Assembly: GCA_009829735.1 (NCBI GenBank)
Contig: CM020619.1
Coordinates: 3,540,590 to 3,604,589, forward strand
DNA: 64,000 nt
Reading direction: 5' to 3'
Source: Pyropia yezoensis
Lineage: Eukaryota > Rhodophyta > Bangiophyceae > Bangiales > Bangiaceae
The notes below the pieces were generated by a model that had not been told where the DNA came from, did no database searches, and was given only the letters and a program-made list of their open reading frames with translations. Below, piece by piece: positions 1 through 9,584 of this stretch (position 1 is the stretch's first letter; each line of letters starts with the position of its first letter). The position numbers were made by a program, and so were the translations under genes.

Positions 1-314
1 GGGTGGATTCTTGTCTCCCCAGGGCGTCCAGTCCAGGAGAGGTGTCCAGGAGGGGAAGGGGGGGAGAGGCTCCTTCATCAAGAGGCGGGGGGGGCACTGC
101 CAGAGATGCCTGAACAGGCAAGGGGCATATGAGGACCAGGCTTCTTCGTGGACCAATCAAACGAGCCCATGACATGGAACATTTCCCCCAAGAACAGCGT
201 TCTCAAAAACAGGGACCCGCACACGGAAGAATGTCCTCAAAACAATGGCCTCCAGCCTTCCCCTGGCTCCTCCCCAAAGTCGAGCACCCCTCTTCTTTCC
301 AACCCTCAGTTAGC
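1..314. other. Left flank, no gene seen
   Basis: Short overlapping ORFs occur here on both strands, but none has a recognisable domain or convincing codon use. The segment is the left flank of the TIR transposon that starts at 319. The last bases before it belong to the ACAT target duplication. Confidence 0.6.
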
Positions 315-318
315 ACAT
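315..318. repeat. Left target-site duplication ACAT
   Basis: ACAT lies directly outside the left inverted repeat and is repeated at 6173-6176, directly outside the right one. A 2-bp CA duplication with inverted repeats starting TGTGG is the alternative parse. Confidence 0.65.
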
Positions 319-344
319 GTGGCGCCTTACGATAGAAACCTCAT
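319..344 (+). repeat. Left terminal inverted repeat
   Basis: Twenty-six bases that pair with 6147-6172 with one mismatch (A/G after the GATAGAA block). Confidence 0.85.
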
Positions 345-734
345 TCTGTTTGGCTTTTTATTTTTCCGTTTTCCGTCGTTGCCAGCTCCGCCGCACCGAG
401 ATCTGTCGTTTGCGCTTGATTTTTTTCTAAGTGCATGAAATCCAGCAAACATTCTCCAGTGTAAGCAGAATTTTACACTTCTGCTGACTTTCGAGACGCA
501 GAGAAAAGTGCAGAAGCCATAGAGATTTTTGGTGGGCTACCTTTTGAAACGGGCCACGGACCCGATTATTGAGGACACAGGGGGCAGTTGGCCATGAGGC
601 GCGGGAGCGCGCGCGCGCCAACTGCCGCCGAACAGACCTAGAGCGCTCTTGCGCGCTCGCGCTGTTGCGCTCCTCACTGCTCAGCTTGTCCACCGCTCTC
701 GTTCATCGTTGACGCCTGCCAACCGCGGCGAGCC

Positions 735-3083
735 ATGGACATGTCAGCTGCCGGTCACAGCGACGGTGCGCTCTTCCCCCCAAGTGATAATTCTACTGCT
801 GCAGTGGGGGGAGACCGACCGGGCGGCCGCGGTTGTGGCGGTGGTGCTCTCCCGCTGGCGGTGCTCGCTGACGTCGGTGCGCCCGGTGAGGGTGCTCCCG
901 GTGGGGGCGTTACCTCTCCTCCCCCAAGTGACGCTCCTGCCGCTGCGCGGGAGAACGACCGACTGGCCGGCCGCGCTAGTGACGGTGGTGCTCTCCCTCT
1001 TGCGGCTTCCCCTGAACTCGGTCTACCCGGTGGGGGTGCTCGTGGTGGAGGGGCCGCCCGTCCTACGGCTCAGGACGATGGTGCTGCAGCGTGGGGGGGC
1101 GGCCGACTGGGCGGCCGTAATGGTGACGGTGGTGCTCTCCCTCTCGCGGTTCCCGCTGACGTCGGTGTACCCGGTGGGGGTGCTCGGGGTGGCGCGACCG
1201 CCCGTCTTTCGCCTCAGGACGGTGGTGCTGCTGCGCGGGGGGGCGGCCGACTGGGCGGCTGTGTTGGTGAAGGTGGTGCTCTCCCTCTTGCGGCTTCCCC
1301 TGAACTCGGTCTACCCGGTGGGGGTGCTCGTGGTGGAGGGGCCGCCCGTCCTACGGCTCAGGACGATGGTGCTGCAGCGTGGGGGGGCGGCCGACTGGGC
1401 GGCCGTAATGGTGACGGTGGTGCTCTCCCTCTCGCGGTTCCCGCTGACGTCGGTGTACCCGGTGGGGGTGCTCGGGGTGGCGCGACCGCCCGTCTTTCGC
1501 CTCAGGACGGTGGTGCTGCTGCGCGGGGGGGCGGCCGACTGGGCGGCTGTGTTGGTGAAGGTGGTGCTCTCCCTCTTGCGGCTCCCGCTGACGTCGGTGT
1601 ACCCGGTGGGGGTGCTCCGGGTGGCACGGCCGCCCGTCGTACGCCGCAGGACAATGGTGCTGCAGCGCGGGGGGGCGCCCGACTGGGTGACGGCGTCGGT
1701 GACGGTGGCGCGCTCTTCTCGGCCCGCCCCACCGATGTTGGTGAGGCCGGTGGGGCCAGTCTGGTCGACGACACGGCGCTGGCCCAAGCCGCTGCGAATG
1801 ACAACGCGCGACCTTTTGGCGGTGAACGGGACAACGAGTCATCTCCTGACCGGTTGGTAGCGCACCTTCGCCGTGTGGTACCCCTCCCGTTCGTTCGCAA
1901 GGTACGGCTCCACATGGACTCCTGTCCGGGCACAAACAAGTCGCAGTTTTTCAACGGTGGCATTGGGCTTATGCTCGCCACTGGGCTCCTGGACTGCGCG
2001 ATGGTTGTGTACATGGTGGTTGGACACACGAAGTTCGGACCTGACCTAGTCGCGAGGCAAATTGCCGGGCGGTATAATACGCAGGACACGTTCAACCATG
2101 GACAGCTGGTCGAGCACATCTCCAAGTACGCCACGTCAGGCGCGTACGACGAGAAAATGCTGCGGACGTGGAAGTTGGGCACCCAGGAGCTGTTTGCCCC
2201 TATTGCGCACATCATGTCCTATCGATGCATGGTGCTGCTCGCCGACGATGGCAAAATTCGCCTGGATCCTGTCGCTCCACCCGCGGACTTCGAGCCCTTT
2301 CCGGATGGTGGTAATGTTTTCCATGACGCCGACCTCATGCGCGAATGCGAAGGAGTGGCAGAACGGCGTCTACGCACGGTCGTGTTCCCTTCATTACGTC
2401 TCAAGACGTATCGTGGCGTCGGCGAGCGTGCCGTTCCGCATCTGTCTGATGCTCCCGTTGGCTCAAGCTTGTTGCCTGCTTCCGTGGGGTCTTGTCGGGC
2501 TGTACGGCTGTTTACGAGACGGAGCGTGTCGGACAAGTTCTGGACGGAGCAGGCAAGGTGGATGCGAGACCCATCGCTACAAGCTGTCAACGCGGCGCTG
2601 GCGGCAGTGGATCAGTACGCCTCGCACCCAGAGATGCGGAAGGAGGCGTATGGCTCCAAGGCGAAAGACATTTCCGACCAGTACGCCAAGTTCGTTCCGC
2701 CCGAGTTTGCGCCTGACCGCTATTCGCTCCTAGACCGTGGGTGCACGGGTACAATGACTCAGACGACGCTGGGCACGCCGGGCATGCAAGCCGCCCCGCG
2801 GAATGCTACTCACACAAGTGGCAACAACACGGGCCGGACCGCCGCGCCGGTCAGCGCGCAGAAGTGCGGCAAGGTGCGATGGTCGGGAGCTGCTCATGCA
2901 CAACCGCTCGCATCTGCTCTGTTGGCACCACCGTTCAATGGAGTACTTCCCAGGAAGGCCGCTGACTGGGAAACGCTTGTGACCGAGATGCCTGCTCCTG
3001 GGAGTGGGCTGGTGTGGGATGTGCTGACCTTGAAGCGACACGCAATGGTGCTGGCAAAGAAGCGTCCGGACATAGCCGGCTGA
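735..3083 (+). CDS. Transposase, C-terminal half (DUF7869-like), with Gly-rich repeat head
   Basis: A 782-residue ORF from an ATG at 735. Residues about 30-330 are Gly/Ala/Pro-rich and built from 48-residue repeats. From about residue 375 the sequence becomes an ordinary globular protein. It contains the block around D395 (HMDSCPGTNKSQFF) and, about 40 residues on, GHTKFGPD ending at D437. In DUF7869-type proteins these correspond to the 'sDnC.GQNKN' and 'GHTK..D' motifs, presumed catalytic aspartates of an RNase H-like fold. The upstream half of that domain, with a Cys-x2-Cys motif and the SDYQQD block, is absent here and is encoded on the other strand at 3208-5283. The two products probably work together in the nucleus on this element's ends. 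The domain assignment is from motif memory and the partnership is inferred. Confidence 0.75.
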   Translation: MDMSAAGHSDGALFPPSDNSTAAVGGDRPGGRGCGGGALPLAVLADVGAPGEGAPGGGVTSPPPSDAPAAARENDRLAGRASDGGALPLAASPELGLPGGGARGGGAARPTAQDDGAAAWGGGRLGGRNGDGGALPLAVPADVGVPGGGARGGATARLSPQDGGAAARGGGRLGGCVGEGGALPLAASPELGLPGGGARGGGAARPTAQDDGAAAWGGGRLGGRNGDGGALPLAVPADVGVPGGGARGGATARLSPQDGGAAARGGGRLGGCVGEGGALPLAAPADVGVPGGGAPGGTAARRTPQDNGAAARGGARLGDGVGDGGALFSARPTDVGEAGGASLVDDTALAQAAANDNARPFGGERDNESSPDRLVAHLRRVVPLPFVRKVRLHMDSCPGTNKSQFFNGGIGLMLATGLLDCAMVVYMVVGHTKFGPDLVARQIAGRYNTQDTFNHGQLVEHISKYATSGAYDEKMLRTWKLGTQELFAPIAHIMSYRCMVLLADDGKIRLDPVAPPADFEPFPDGGNVFHDADLMRECEGVAERRLRTVVFPSLRLKTYRGVGERAVPHLSDAPVGSSLLPASVGSCRAVRLFTRRSVSDKFWTEQARWMRDPSLQAVNAALAAVDQYASHPEMRKEAYGSKAKDISDQYAKFVPPEFAPDRYSLLDRGCTGTMTQTTLGTPGMQAAPRNATHTSGNNTGRTAAPVSAQKCGKVRWSGAAHAQPLASALLAPPFNGVLPRKAADWETLVTEMPAPGSGLVWDVLTLKRHAMVLAKKRPDIAG
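841..1704 (+). repeat. Six 144-bp tandem repeats inside the transposase ORF
   Basis: Units begin with GTGGTGCTCT at 841, 985, 1129, 1273, 1417 and 1561, an exact 144-bp period. Units alternate in type, so 985-1272 is repeated almost perfectly at 1273-1560 (288-bp higher-order repeat). The period is a multiple of three, so copy number can change without breaking the frame. Each unit encodes 48 Gly/Ala/Pro-rich residues. The opposite strand and other frames are also open here, which is a by-product of the composition. Confidence 0.9.
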
Positions 3084-3207
3084 CGTTTTGTTTTACTCTG
3101 CGTCGTTGTTAGTGTGTTGGAGGGAGGGGACGTTCTTAGCGGTTCTATGGTCCGCAACAGATTTCTTGTCTGCTGGATTCTAGCACGCGCGCACACCAAC
3201 ACAGTGT

Positions 3208-5283
3208 CTACTTCTCAAAGGGGCCCAGCGCACCGTCAGGACCAAAGCCAGACCGGTACACAGGGAGGTCGCCGACACCAATGCACTCCCCGCCAAGAAG
3301 CATGTCGCTCAGTGTCGACAACGTATCGTCTGACGACTTCGCCCCCCCCACGCACTCACTGCGGGAGTAAACGACGGTGCGAGAGAAGCGCGAGGGACCG
3401 GTAGTCTCTCCACAGCTTTCAACGCAAAAGATGTTGACGTAGGGCGTCTCCCCCGACATGAAGTACGTCGGACCCGGCTGCGGCGACAGGTTCCACGCCG
3501 GAACAGACTTGTCTTGCTGGTAGTCAGATGACACCTCAAACCAGTCTTTCGAAGCACGACTGATGAAGTCGTTGGTGACGTCCATCACACCGTCAGCCTG
3601 ATCGCCCTCCCTAGGAGTCACACACATGACGCGGTCGAACATGTTGACCAGGACCTCGTATCGCTCGGCAGCACCCGCAACAGTCTGCTTGTGGAAGTCC
3701 ATAGCAACGCTTGCTTCGTTCTTGTGCCCCATCAAAGCCTCTTCCATGTGTTCGATGGCCGTCTTAACCTCCCGGATGGCATCCTGGCGCTGCATAGATG
3801 CCTGGTCGCTCTGCTGGTTGTGGCGTTTGAGCGACTGCTTAGCAGCACGCAAGTCGGCGTGGAAGAACTCACAGGTTGAGCATGCATCCGTCTTGTGCGG
3901 GTACAGAGTCGTGTGCTGGTCCGACGGTGCCAACCGGCCGCCGATACGGGTAGTGCTTCCAAAGAGGGACCGCAGCCAACGCAAAGGGATGTCGGTGTGC
4001 ACGGGCTGCCGTCCCGAAACTGCCAAGGCCGCATCGAAAGAGGAATAAAATGACACGCGGGTGTCGTCCGACTTGATGTTGCGCAGCACCGCCCACTTGG
4101 AGTCAAGATAGAAAGCAGCGCCATGGAATCGCCCGTTTTTGTCCGCCGTCCTCCCGGTGGGCGAGCGGTGGGCACGTACGAACTCAACAAACAGGTTGCG
4201 CTCCGCCACCTTTGTCCTGTTTGAAGGCGCGCCGCATAGGCCGTGCTCCACGCTGGCAGTGACATCAAAGACCGTGTTGAGCGCGCTGGACTTGAAGAAC
4301 TGTTGCGCAGAGAGGAGGCAGTCGTCAGGACGGCGGATGCGCGCGACGAGAGCGTCGACGTTGGGGCTGCTAGCAATGGCACTCTTGGTCATCTTGACGA
4401 TGGGCACGTGCGCAGCCTCGATAGCGCGGCTATGGCAGCGGGCCAACCAGGAGTTGGACACATTCAGGTGCCGGCGTGCGCAAGCCTCGTGCACCAACCA
4501 GTTCCCACGTCCGTCAAACAGTACGTCGATCGCCACACGTCCAAGCCGAGCGTAGTTGTACTGTGACTGGGCTTTTTGAACTCGATCACCGTCAGTAGAC
4601 GTCGTGCGCTGCAGCTCCCGGGCCGTCCTCTTAGCCACTAGAAACTGCGGAGCTAGCGTCAAGAACACAGACGAGCACGGACAGTCGTTGCCGTCGGCCC
4701 GTGCGGCGTGGCCGGTGCCACGATGCGACGCCGCCTCGCTTGTGCCCTTCTGCCGCCCGTTGCCATACGATTCATGCAAACGGACGCGCGCAGTCCCCTC
4801 CATGTCGCTGCGGAGGGCGCCAACGCGCTGCTTCTTGGACAACCGGTTGATTTTCCGCCGCTTAGTCGGCGGCGTGACGCGTGCCCCCGGGTTCCCATCA
4901 TAGTCCCCATCGCTGTCGACTTCACAGTCGCTTGGGCTGTCACTGCGCCCGTCACCGCCGATAGCCGCCTCACGACTGTTGCGCCGCTCATCGGCGCACA
5001 GCCACGTGGAGTCGGTTGACTGCGACGCAACCGCCGTGTTGGTGGTAGGGGGCTCAGCTGGCTGAGGTGATGACGACGGCGCGGTCGCAACCGGCACGCT
5101 GCCGCGCGCAGAAAGTAGGCTGGTGAAGCGCCGGGCTTGAACGGGCTTGAGGCCGACGATTGGCAGGTCCGCAGCCATCACAAGCTGCAGATCATCCACG
5201 CTCTCAACGCCCAGCTTGTCCACAAAGGCCGAGAAGTAGTCGGAAAAGCGGTTCTCCTTCATCCATTGCTGCAGACCCTCCAT
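3208..5283 (-). CDS. Transposase, N-terminal half, with SAM-like domain and Cys motif
   Basis: A 691-residue protein. I chose the ATG at 5283, because the longer frame opens only with GTG at 5325. Residues 1-60 resemble a SAM domain (MEGLQQWMKENRFSDYFSAF start, then hydrophobic helices), a likely self-association module. A basic, Ser-rich linker follows. A Cys-x2-Cys pair at C468/C471 precedes a long helical stretch, then SSDYQQDKSVPAWN (D587) and a YFMSGETPYVNIF block. This order matches the first half of DUF7869-type transposases. The protein ends at the point where the D..CPGTNKS block would follow, and that block is in the convergent gene ending at 3083. The stop codons are 124 bp apart, so the two transcripts probably overlap at their 3' ends. 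Family assignment is from motif order. Confidence 0.75.
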   Translation of the reverse strand: MEGLQQWMKENRFSDYFSAFVDKLGVESVDDLQLVMAADLPIVGLKPVQARRFTSLLSARGSVPVATAPSSSPQPAEPPTTNTAVASQSTDSTWLCADERRNSREAAIGGDGRSDSPSDCEVDSDGDYDGNPGARVTPPTKRRKINRLSKKQRVGALRSDMEGTARVRLHESYGNGRQKGTSEAASHRGTGHAARADGNDCPCSSVFLTLAPQFLVAKRTARELQRTTSTDGDRVQKAQSQYNYARLGRVAIDVLFDGRGNWLVHEACARRHLNVSNSWLARCHSRAIEAAHVPIVKMTKSAIASSPNVDALVARIRRPDDCLLSAQQFFKSSALNTVFDVTASVEHGLCGAPSNRTKVAERNLFVEFVRAHRSPTGRTADKNGRFHGAAFYLDSKWAVLRNIKSDDTRVSFYSSFDAALAVSGRQPVHTDIPLRWLRSLFGSTTRIGGRLAPSDQHTTLYPHKTDACSTCEFFHADLRAAKQSLKRHNQQSDQASMQRQDAIREVKTAIEHMEEALMGHKNEASVAMDFHKQTVAGAAERYEVLVNMFDRVMCVTPREGDQADGVMDVTNDFISRASKDWFEVSSDYQQDKSVPAWNLSPQPGPTYFMSGETPYVNIFCVESCGETTGPSRFSRTVVYSRSECVGGAKSSDDTLSTLSDMLLGGECIGVGDLPVYRSGFGPDGALGPFEK

Positions 5284-6146
5284 CGCCTCCTCTTCAAAAT
5301 CCGTCCGCGTTGCCCCCTCCACCACACTACCGTCCCCTCCCCGACCACCTTTACTGCAGCAGAACAGTGAATGATGCCGTCGCCCACCCGACAGCGAGCC
5401 ACACTAGGCTGCGCATGCGACTTAAAGTGCCAGCACGTACACGCTAACGAGCCAAGTGCACAGTCAACAGCGGTACCAGGCTGCTCTGCAGTTCCTATCA
5501 GCGCGGTCCATTCCACCGCACGGGTGTTGTCAATCGGACCCTCATAGCTACCGGGACTGGCGGGGTGCCCCCTGGTGCAACTGCACTGATCGGCCGTGAA
5601 GACCGGGCTAGAACTGGGTGGGGATCGATGAGTACGTAGAGAGCAGCGCAAAAAGACGTGGAGAGATGCATGACCAATGCGCTGTTCGTGTGGGCGTGAT
5701 GGGGACACCGGTAGCACAGCCGGGAGGTATCAGTGCATCGGGGCGGTGAGACGCGGGACACCGAATGATAGGCAAGCTGGTGACACCACACTGGTAGCCA
5801 AAGAACAGAACGCAAGAGGGACGACGTGGGGCAGACACTTGGCTCAGTCGTTGAGAGCTGCCCAGACCAACGCACCTGCTGGGACCGCCTCGCATGAACA
5901 AACGTAGCGCATGTCGACCCGTACGCAAGAGCCGGTAGGAGAAGCGAACGCTTGTCGGTTGCCGTCGGTGCTCCCTCAGCTGCGCGTGAAGGCGACGGTG
6001 TGGCGTCCGGGCTCTAGACGTTGTGGCCGTTTTCCAGCAGAGCAGTGTCATGTCGATCGGCGTTGTTGCTGACAGTGCAGTCGGGGGGACTTTACATTGC
6101 ACATTCTTGGGAGCCCGCTATCTCGGCTCCATGGGGCTCAAAAAAG
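5284..6146. promoter_or_regulatory. Upstream region of the minus-strand transposase gene
   Basis: About 860 bp between the transposase ATG and the right inverted repeat. No ORF with recognisable content is present. It must hold the promoter of the minus-strand gene and any subterminal transposase sites, but I see no repeated motif I can name. Confidence 0.4.
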
Positions 6147-6172
6147 ATGAGGCTTCTATCGTAAGGCGCCAC
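6147..6172 (-). repeat. Right terminal inverted repeat
   Basis: The reverse complement reads GTGGCGCCTTACGATAGAAG and continues to 26 bases, matching 319-344 with one mismatch. It is followed directly by ACAT at 6173-6176. Confidence 0.85.
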
Positions 6173-7430
6173 ACATGGGCCCGGTCCGACCCCCGAGCCG
6201 GGCAAAAAGGTGCGAAAAGGATGGCCCCATTTCAGGGTTCAGGGCTCACTGCCGCCGGTCCACCCAGGGTGCCCATGAGAGAGGCACACCGGCCGGGAGA
6301 CACACGGACCTCATGAGTTCTCGTGGGGCTCTGTGATCCTTCTGTCAGCATGGCGGCCGCGGACCCCGTCATGGCCGGTCTCCTGCCCGGGCCCGAGCCG
6401 AGAAGAACCTACCCTCATTCGGCCTAGGGGGACCGCGACCCCCTCAAATTGCGTCTCTGGAGGGGGTCCCCCCGGTCCCCCCAGCTTAAGCGGTCCCCCC
6501 AGGATTTTGCTAAGGTTGGGAATATATATGGTGAATATGGAGGCATGATTAAAGAAACCTCACGGTCTGAGCGCCCGCGGACCCGTCATTCCTCTTGGAG
6601 TGAACAAAGTACCCCGCCATCGACGCTGCAGGGTGGTGCGTCTCGCCTGACCACCAACCCGCAGAGGGCACCCCCCGCCCCCGTGTGGCTCCCCGATCTG
6701 GCTCCCCTCCCGACGCTGTCCGTACCCGCCGCCCACAACAGCACGCCCACCCCCCGACTCCCTTCCTTCCCCCCCTGTTCCCCAACGCTGCCCACGGTGG
6801 ACGGGTCCCCCTCCCCCCCCCCCCCACCTCCCAAACACCTCCTTTCCCCACCCCCCTCCCCCAATTGCCTTCTGGGCGAGCCCTCTGGGGGGGAGCGACC
6901 CCGATGGTCGCCCCTGCTCCCCCCTTGGCGCCGCTGCCGTCAGTGGCGCGGCGGCGGCGGGGCTCCCCCCCCCCCCCTTCCTCCGTCCCGCCGCTGCTGC
7001 GGAGCACACGGTGGCTGTACGCCCGCCCTGGCCGCCACCGTCGCAGGGGGGGGGCGGGCGCCGCCGCCGTGTCCTACGAGGCCGACGCGCTCGTCAATAT
7101 GAGAGGGGGCGGGGGCGTGCGGCTGGCGACCGACTGGGGGGTGTGGGCGGCGGCGGTGAGAAAGGCGGACGCGGGGGTGGGCGACGCCGCTGGGGGGGAG
7201 GGGGGGGGGGGGGGTGGCTCCGTGGGTGGCTACCTACTCCGCCGCCCTGGGTGCGTACGAGGGGGTGGTGGCCGCTTTTGGCGGCGGGCCAGCGTCGGCG
7301 GCCGACACGGAGTGCGCGGGGAAGTGGCGCCCACGAGAAAAAAACGAAGAGGCAAAACCACTCCATCACCTGTGACCCTCACAGCGCCCCCGCCGAAGAT
7401 CAAACAAAAAGGCACGCGCCCACACGAACT

Positions 7431-7537
7431 CAGCAACCTCCCTCCGCGTCCAGCACCTCCTCCCACACAACCATGGCCGCCCCACCCACCCAGACACACC
7501 AAAAGATGCCCCATCTCACCAGCTCCAGTATACATAC
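7431..7537. repeat. Direct repeat, copy 1
   Basis: About 107 bp that recur at 7822-7930 with a few substitutions and a 2-bp insertion after ACAACCA. Both copies end near a TACATAC motif and are followed by A-rich sequence. Confidence 0.85.
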
Positions 7538-7821
7538 GAGAAAAAAAAAACATCACCACCTCAGACCACTGGGGACCAATTTCCGTTTGCACAGGAAAAT
7601 CAAGGTTGCAATCGACCGATAGGGGAGGGGGGCGGTGGACGCCTGCGAAGATGATGGGCGCTCAAACCGGGTCAAACACAACCTGTAAGACATATCCCAG
7701 GCCAAGAGGCCACGGGGTGACCACAGAAGCTCTCCGAAAGGCGCACAAGCCTGGTCTTCTCGACCCACCCTCCCAGCACCGCCGCCGCTGCGCGAAAAAA
7801 TGGCATGCCTCCCCCCCTATT

Positions 7822-7930
7822 CAGCCACCTCCCCCCGCGTCCAGCACCTCCTCCCACACAACCACATGGCCGCCCCACCCACCCAGACACACCCAAAGAT
7901 GCCCCATCTCACCAGCTCCAGTGTACATAC
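7822..7930. repeat. Direct repeat, copy 2
   Basis: Second copy of 7431-7537, about 390 bp downstream and in the same orientation. The downstream A-rich flank is also similar, so this is a small segmental duplication. Confidence 0.85.
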
Positions 7931-8196
7931 CAGAAGAAAGAAAATCATCTTCTCGAACTCCGCGCGGCCGATTTTGCTTTGCACCTGCAGAAGTTTTGAG
8001 GGACACATGAGTGGGAGGGGAAGGTGGAGCAGTTGGCAGTTGCTCTTGAAGAAGGTACTCCAGATGCGGTCAGTATCTGCAGTATGTGGGATGGGGACCG
8101 CACGTTATCATATCAGAAGACGCATGTACCTCGCCGCCAACCGTTCTCTGCACACGGGGTGGAGACTAACGCATATACTCTGACCAGAACGTACCT

Positions 8197-9584
8197 CTAC
8201 CAAGACTCAGGACGGGTCATAGCGAACCGCTGTTCAGGTCTGTTGCACAGCGCGCGGTACCGCATAAAAGAGGCAGGGTCGGTCCATCCTCCCTTCTCCA
8301 TTATCCAGGATGGCGTCTGGTGCAGGGCCTCGTAGAGCTGCACACCCGAGCGCTTGGCGGAATGTGTTGCCAGCTCCATAGCATCTAGCACGCCGCACGG
8401 CTGGTAGAACTTGCGCATAAGAGCGACCAGGGCGTCCCCACTCATGGGCTCCTTCTCGTAGAATCTGACGCGCCCCCCGACCTCCTTGACCAGGCAAAAT
8501 ATAAACCCGGGCGTTCTGCCTCGGAGTCGCATCCAGGTACAAAATGCAAGCAGTGGGTCAAGGCTGCGTGGAAAAAGAAAATATGGAGGGAGGAAACGAT
8601 CGTGGCTCCGTGGTAAGAAACAAAAAAGACGATCGCGTCAGAAAAACAATGAATGCAAGACAGGTCTGCGCTTCACAGCCTGTATCAGGACACAATCAGA
8701 AGCAGCTAGAGTGGCACAAGTGTCAGAATAAGCGCGCACACGTACCGAGGGTCCAGTTTGACGGTCGTTGGCCAAGGCGTCAGGCTGTAGTACTTCTTCT
8801 GGAAGAAATTCTTGGTCCCAGTTGGTATGCTGAAGGTGAGGTTGACTTCGCCGCGCCCTAAATGATCAGTATGGAGGGCTGCGAGCTCATTGAACCGAAG
8901 CATCAGGGACATGCCCATGAGAAGGGTCGCGTGAAGCATCACGCCGCACGGGTCACATGCACCCAAATCACGGCCAGAGAGGTACATGGAAAAAAAAGTG
9001 CGAATGTGCACCGGCTCAATCACGTCAACGGAGTCACTTGATGCATTTCCGGCCCGCACAAGCGCCTTTTTGTGGGCATCTCTCGCCTTCTTCACCATCG
9101 AGGAGTTCACAGGATTCCCAGATGTAGAGGTTGCGCCCCCAGTCGGAGCAACGACAGGCCACTCGCTCTCGCCACACGAGGTGTTTGAAGTGTAGTACTG
9201 CGCCACGGCCGCCAAAAGCTGGCTGGCCGTGGAGCCCATCAAAGTAAATGCATCCGTGCGATAATACATATACTCAGCCACTCTCTTCGCCGCGTGCTCA
9301 TCCAGCCCAGTGCTGCTACACCCCTGCGCCGCGGTCCACTCCAGCCACCCTCGCTTCCCAGTGGTATACGTGCTGTAGGCGACCTTGGTTGCGACTGCCT
9401 GCGATGCCTGGATCACGTCATCAGTGTTGATGCTGTCCGAGATGGAAGGCTTCTGCACCCGGCCGGAGTGAACAGACCCATGTCGGTGCTGCTTGCGACC
9501 CATCGTGGTCAAGGTGGGTGCGAGCACGTTGACACCAGGAGACGGGACGCAGGTCTGCCGTTGCACACGGGGCCACCGCGACAT
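8197..9584 (-). CDS. Tyrosine recombinase (Crypton/YR-type mobile element), two exons
   Basis: Exon 1 is 9584-8746 and exon 2 is 8515-8197. The intron (8745-8516) has a GTACGT donor and a GGCAG acceptor, and joins LDPR to TPGFIF in frame, giving about 385 residues. Exon 1 has a helical core-binding region (TYTTGKRGWLEW), then the catalytic-box arginine R230 in LMGMSLMLRFNELAAL. A GTK-type lysine follows about 25 residues on. Exon 2 has H331 in ATHSAKRSG, W357 in EKGGWTD and the presumed nucleophile Y366 in SFMRYRAL. The position usually held by R in HxxR is K334, with R335 next to it. The protein would cut and rejoin DNA through a 3'-phosphotyrosine link. ATG 9584 is used, with ATG 28 codons in as the alternative. 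The mobile-element origin is inferred from family and context. Confidence 0.8.

Larger units (their letters stand above)
319..6172. mobile_element. TIR DNA transposon with two convergent genes
   Basis: A 5.85-kb element bounded by terminal inverted repeats starting GTGGCGCCTTACGATAGAA. The left 26 bases (319-344) match the reverse complement of the right end (6147-6172) at 25 of 26 positions. A 4-bp duplication, ACAT, flanks it at 315-318 and 6173-6176. Inside are two intact ORFs that start near opposite ends and converge, with 124 bp between their stop codons. Together they hold the motifs of a DUF7869-like, RNase H-type transposase. A 4-bp target duplication is what Sola elements make, but I cannot assign the superfamily from sequence alone. 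Both ends and both ORFs look intact, so the element may be young or still active. Confidence 0.85.
6177..8196. other. GC-rich tract, no gene called
   Basis: Between the TIR element and the recombinase gene. 6447-6500 carries three copies of GGTCCCCCC, and 6550-7330 is extremely GC-rich with long homopolymers. Around 7060-7370 one frame reads like ordinary protein in two pieces (SYEADALVNMRGGGG..., then, one frame over, WVATYSAALGAYEGVV...GKWRPRE). A coding remnant broken by a homopolymer indel is therefore possible, but I cannot identify it. Confidence 0.4.

Noticed and set aside
649-1860. Plus-strand ORF of 403 residues over the repeat array
   Set aside because: It is the 144-bp repeat read in another frame. 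The frame of 735-3083 continues into conserved sequence and this one does not.
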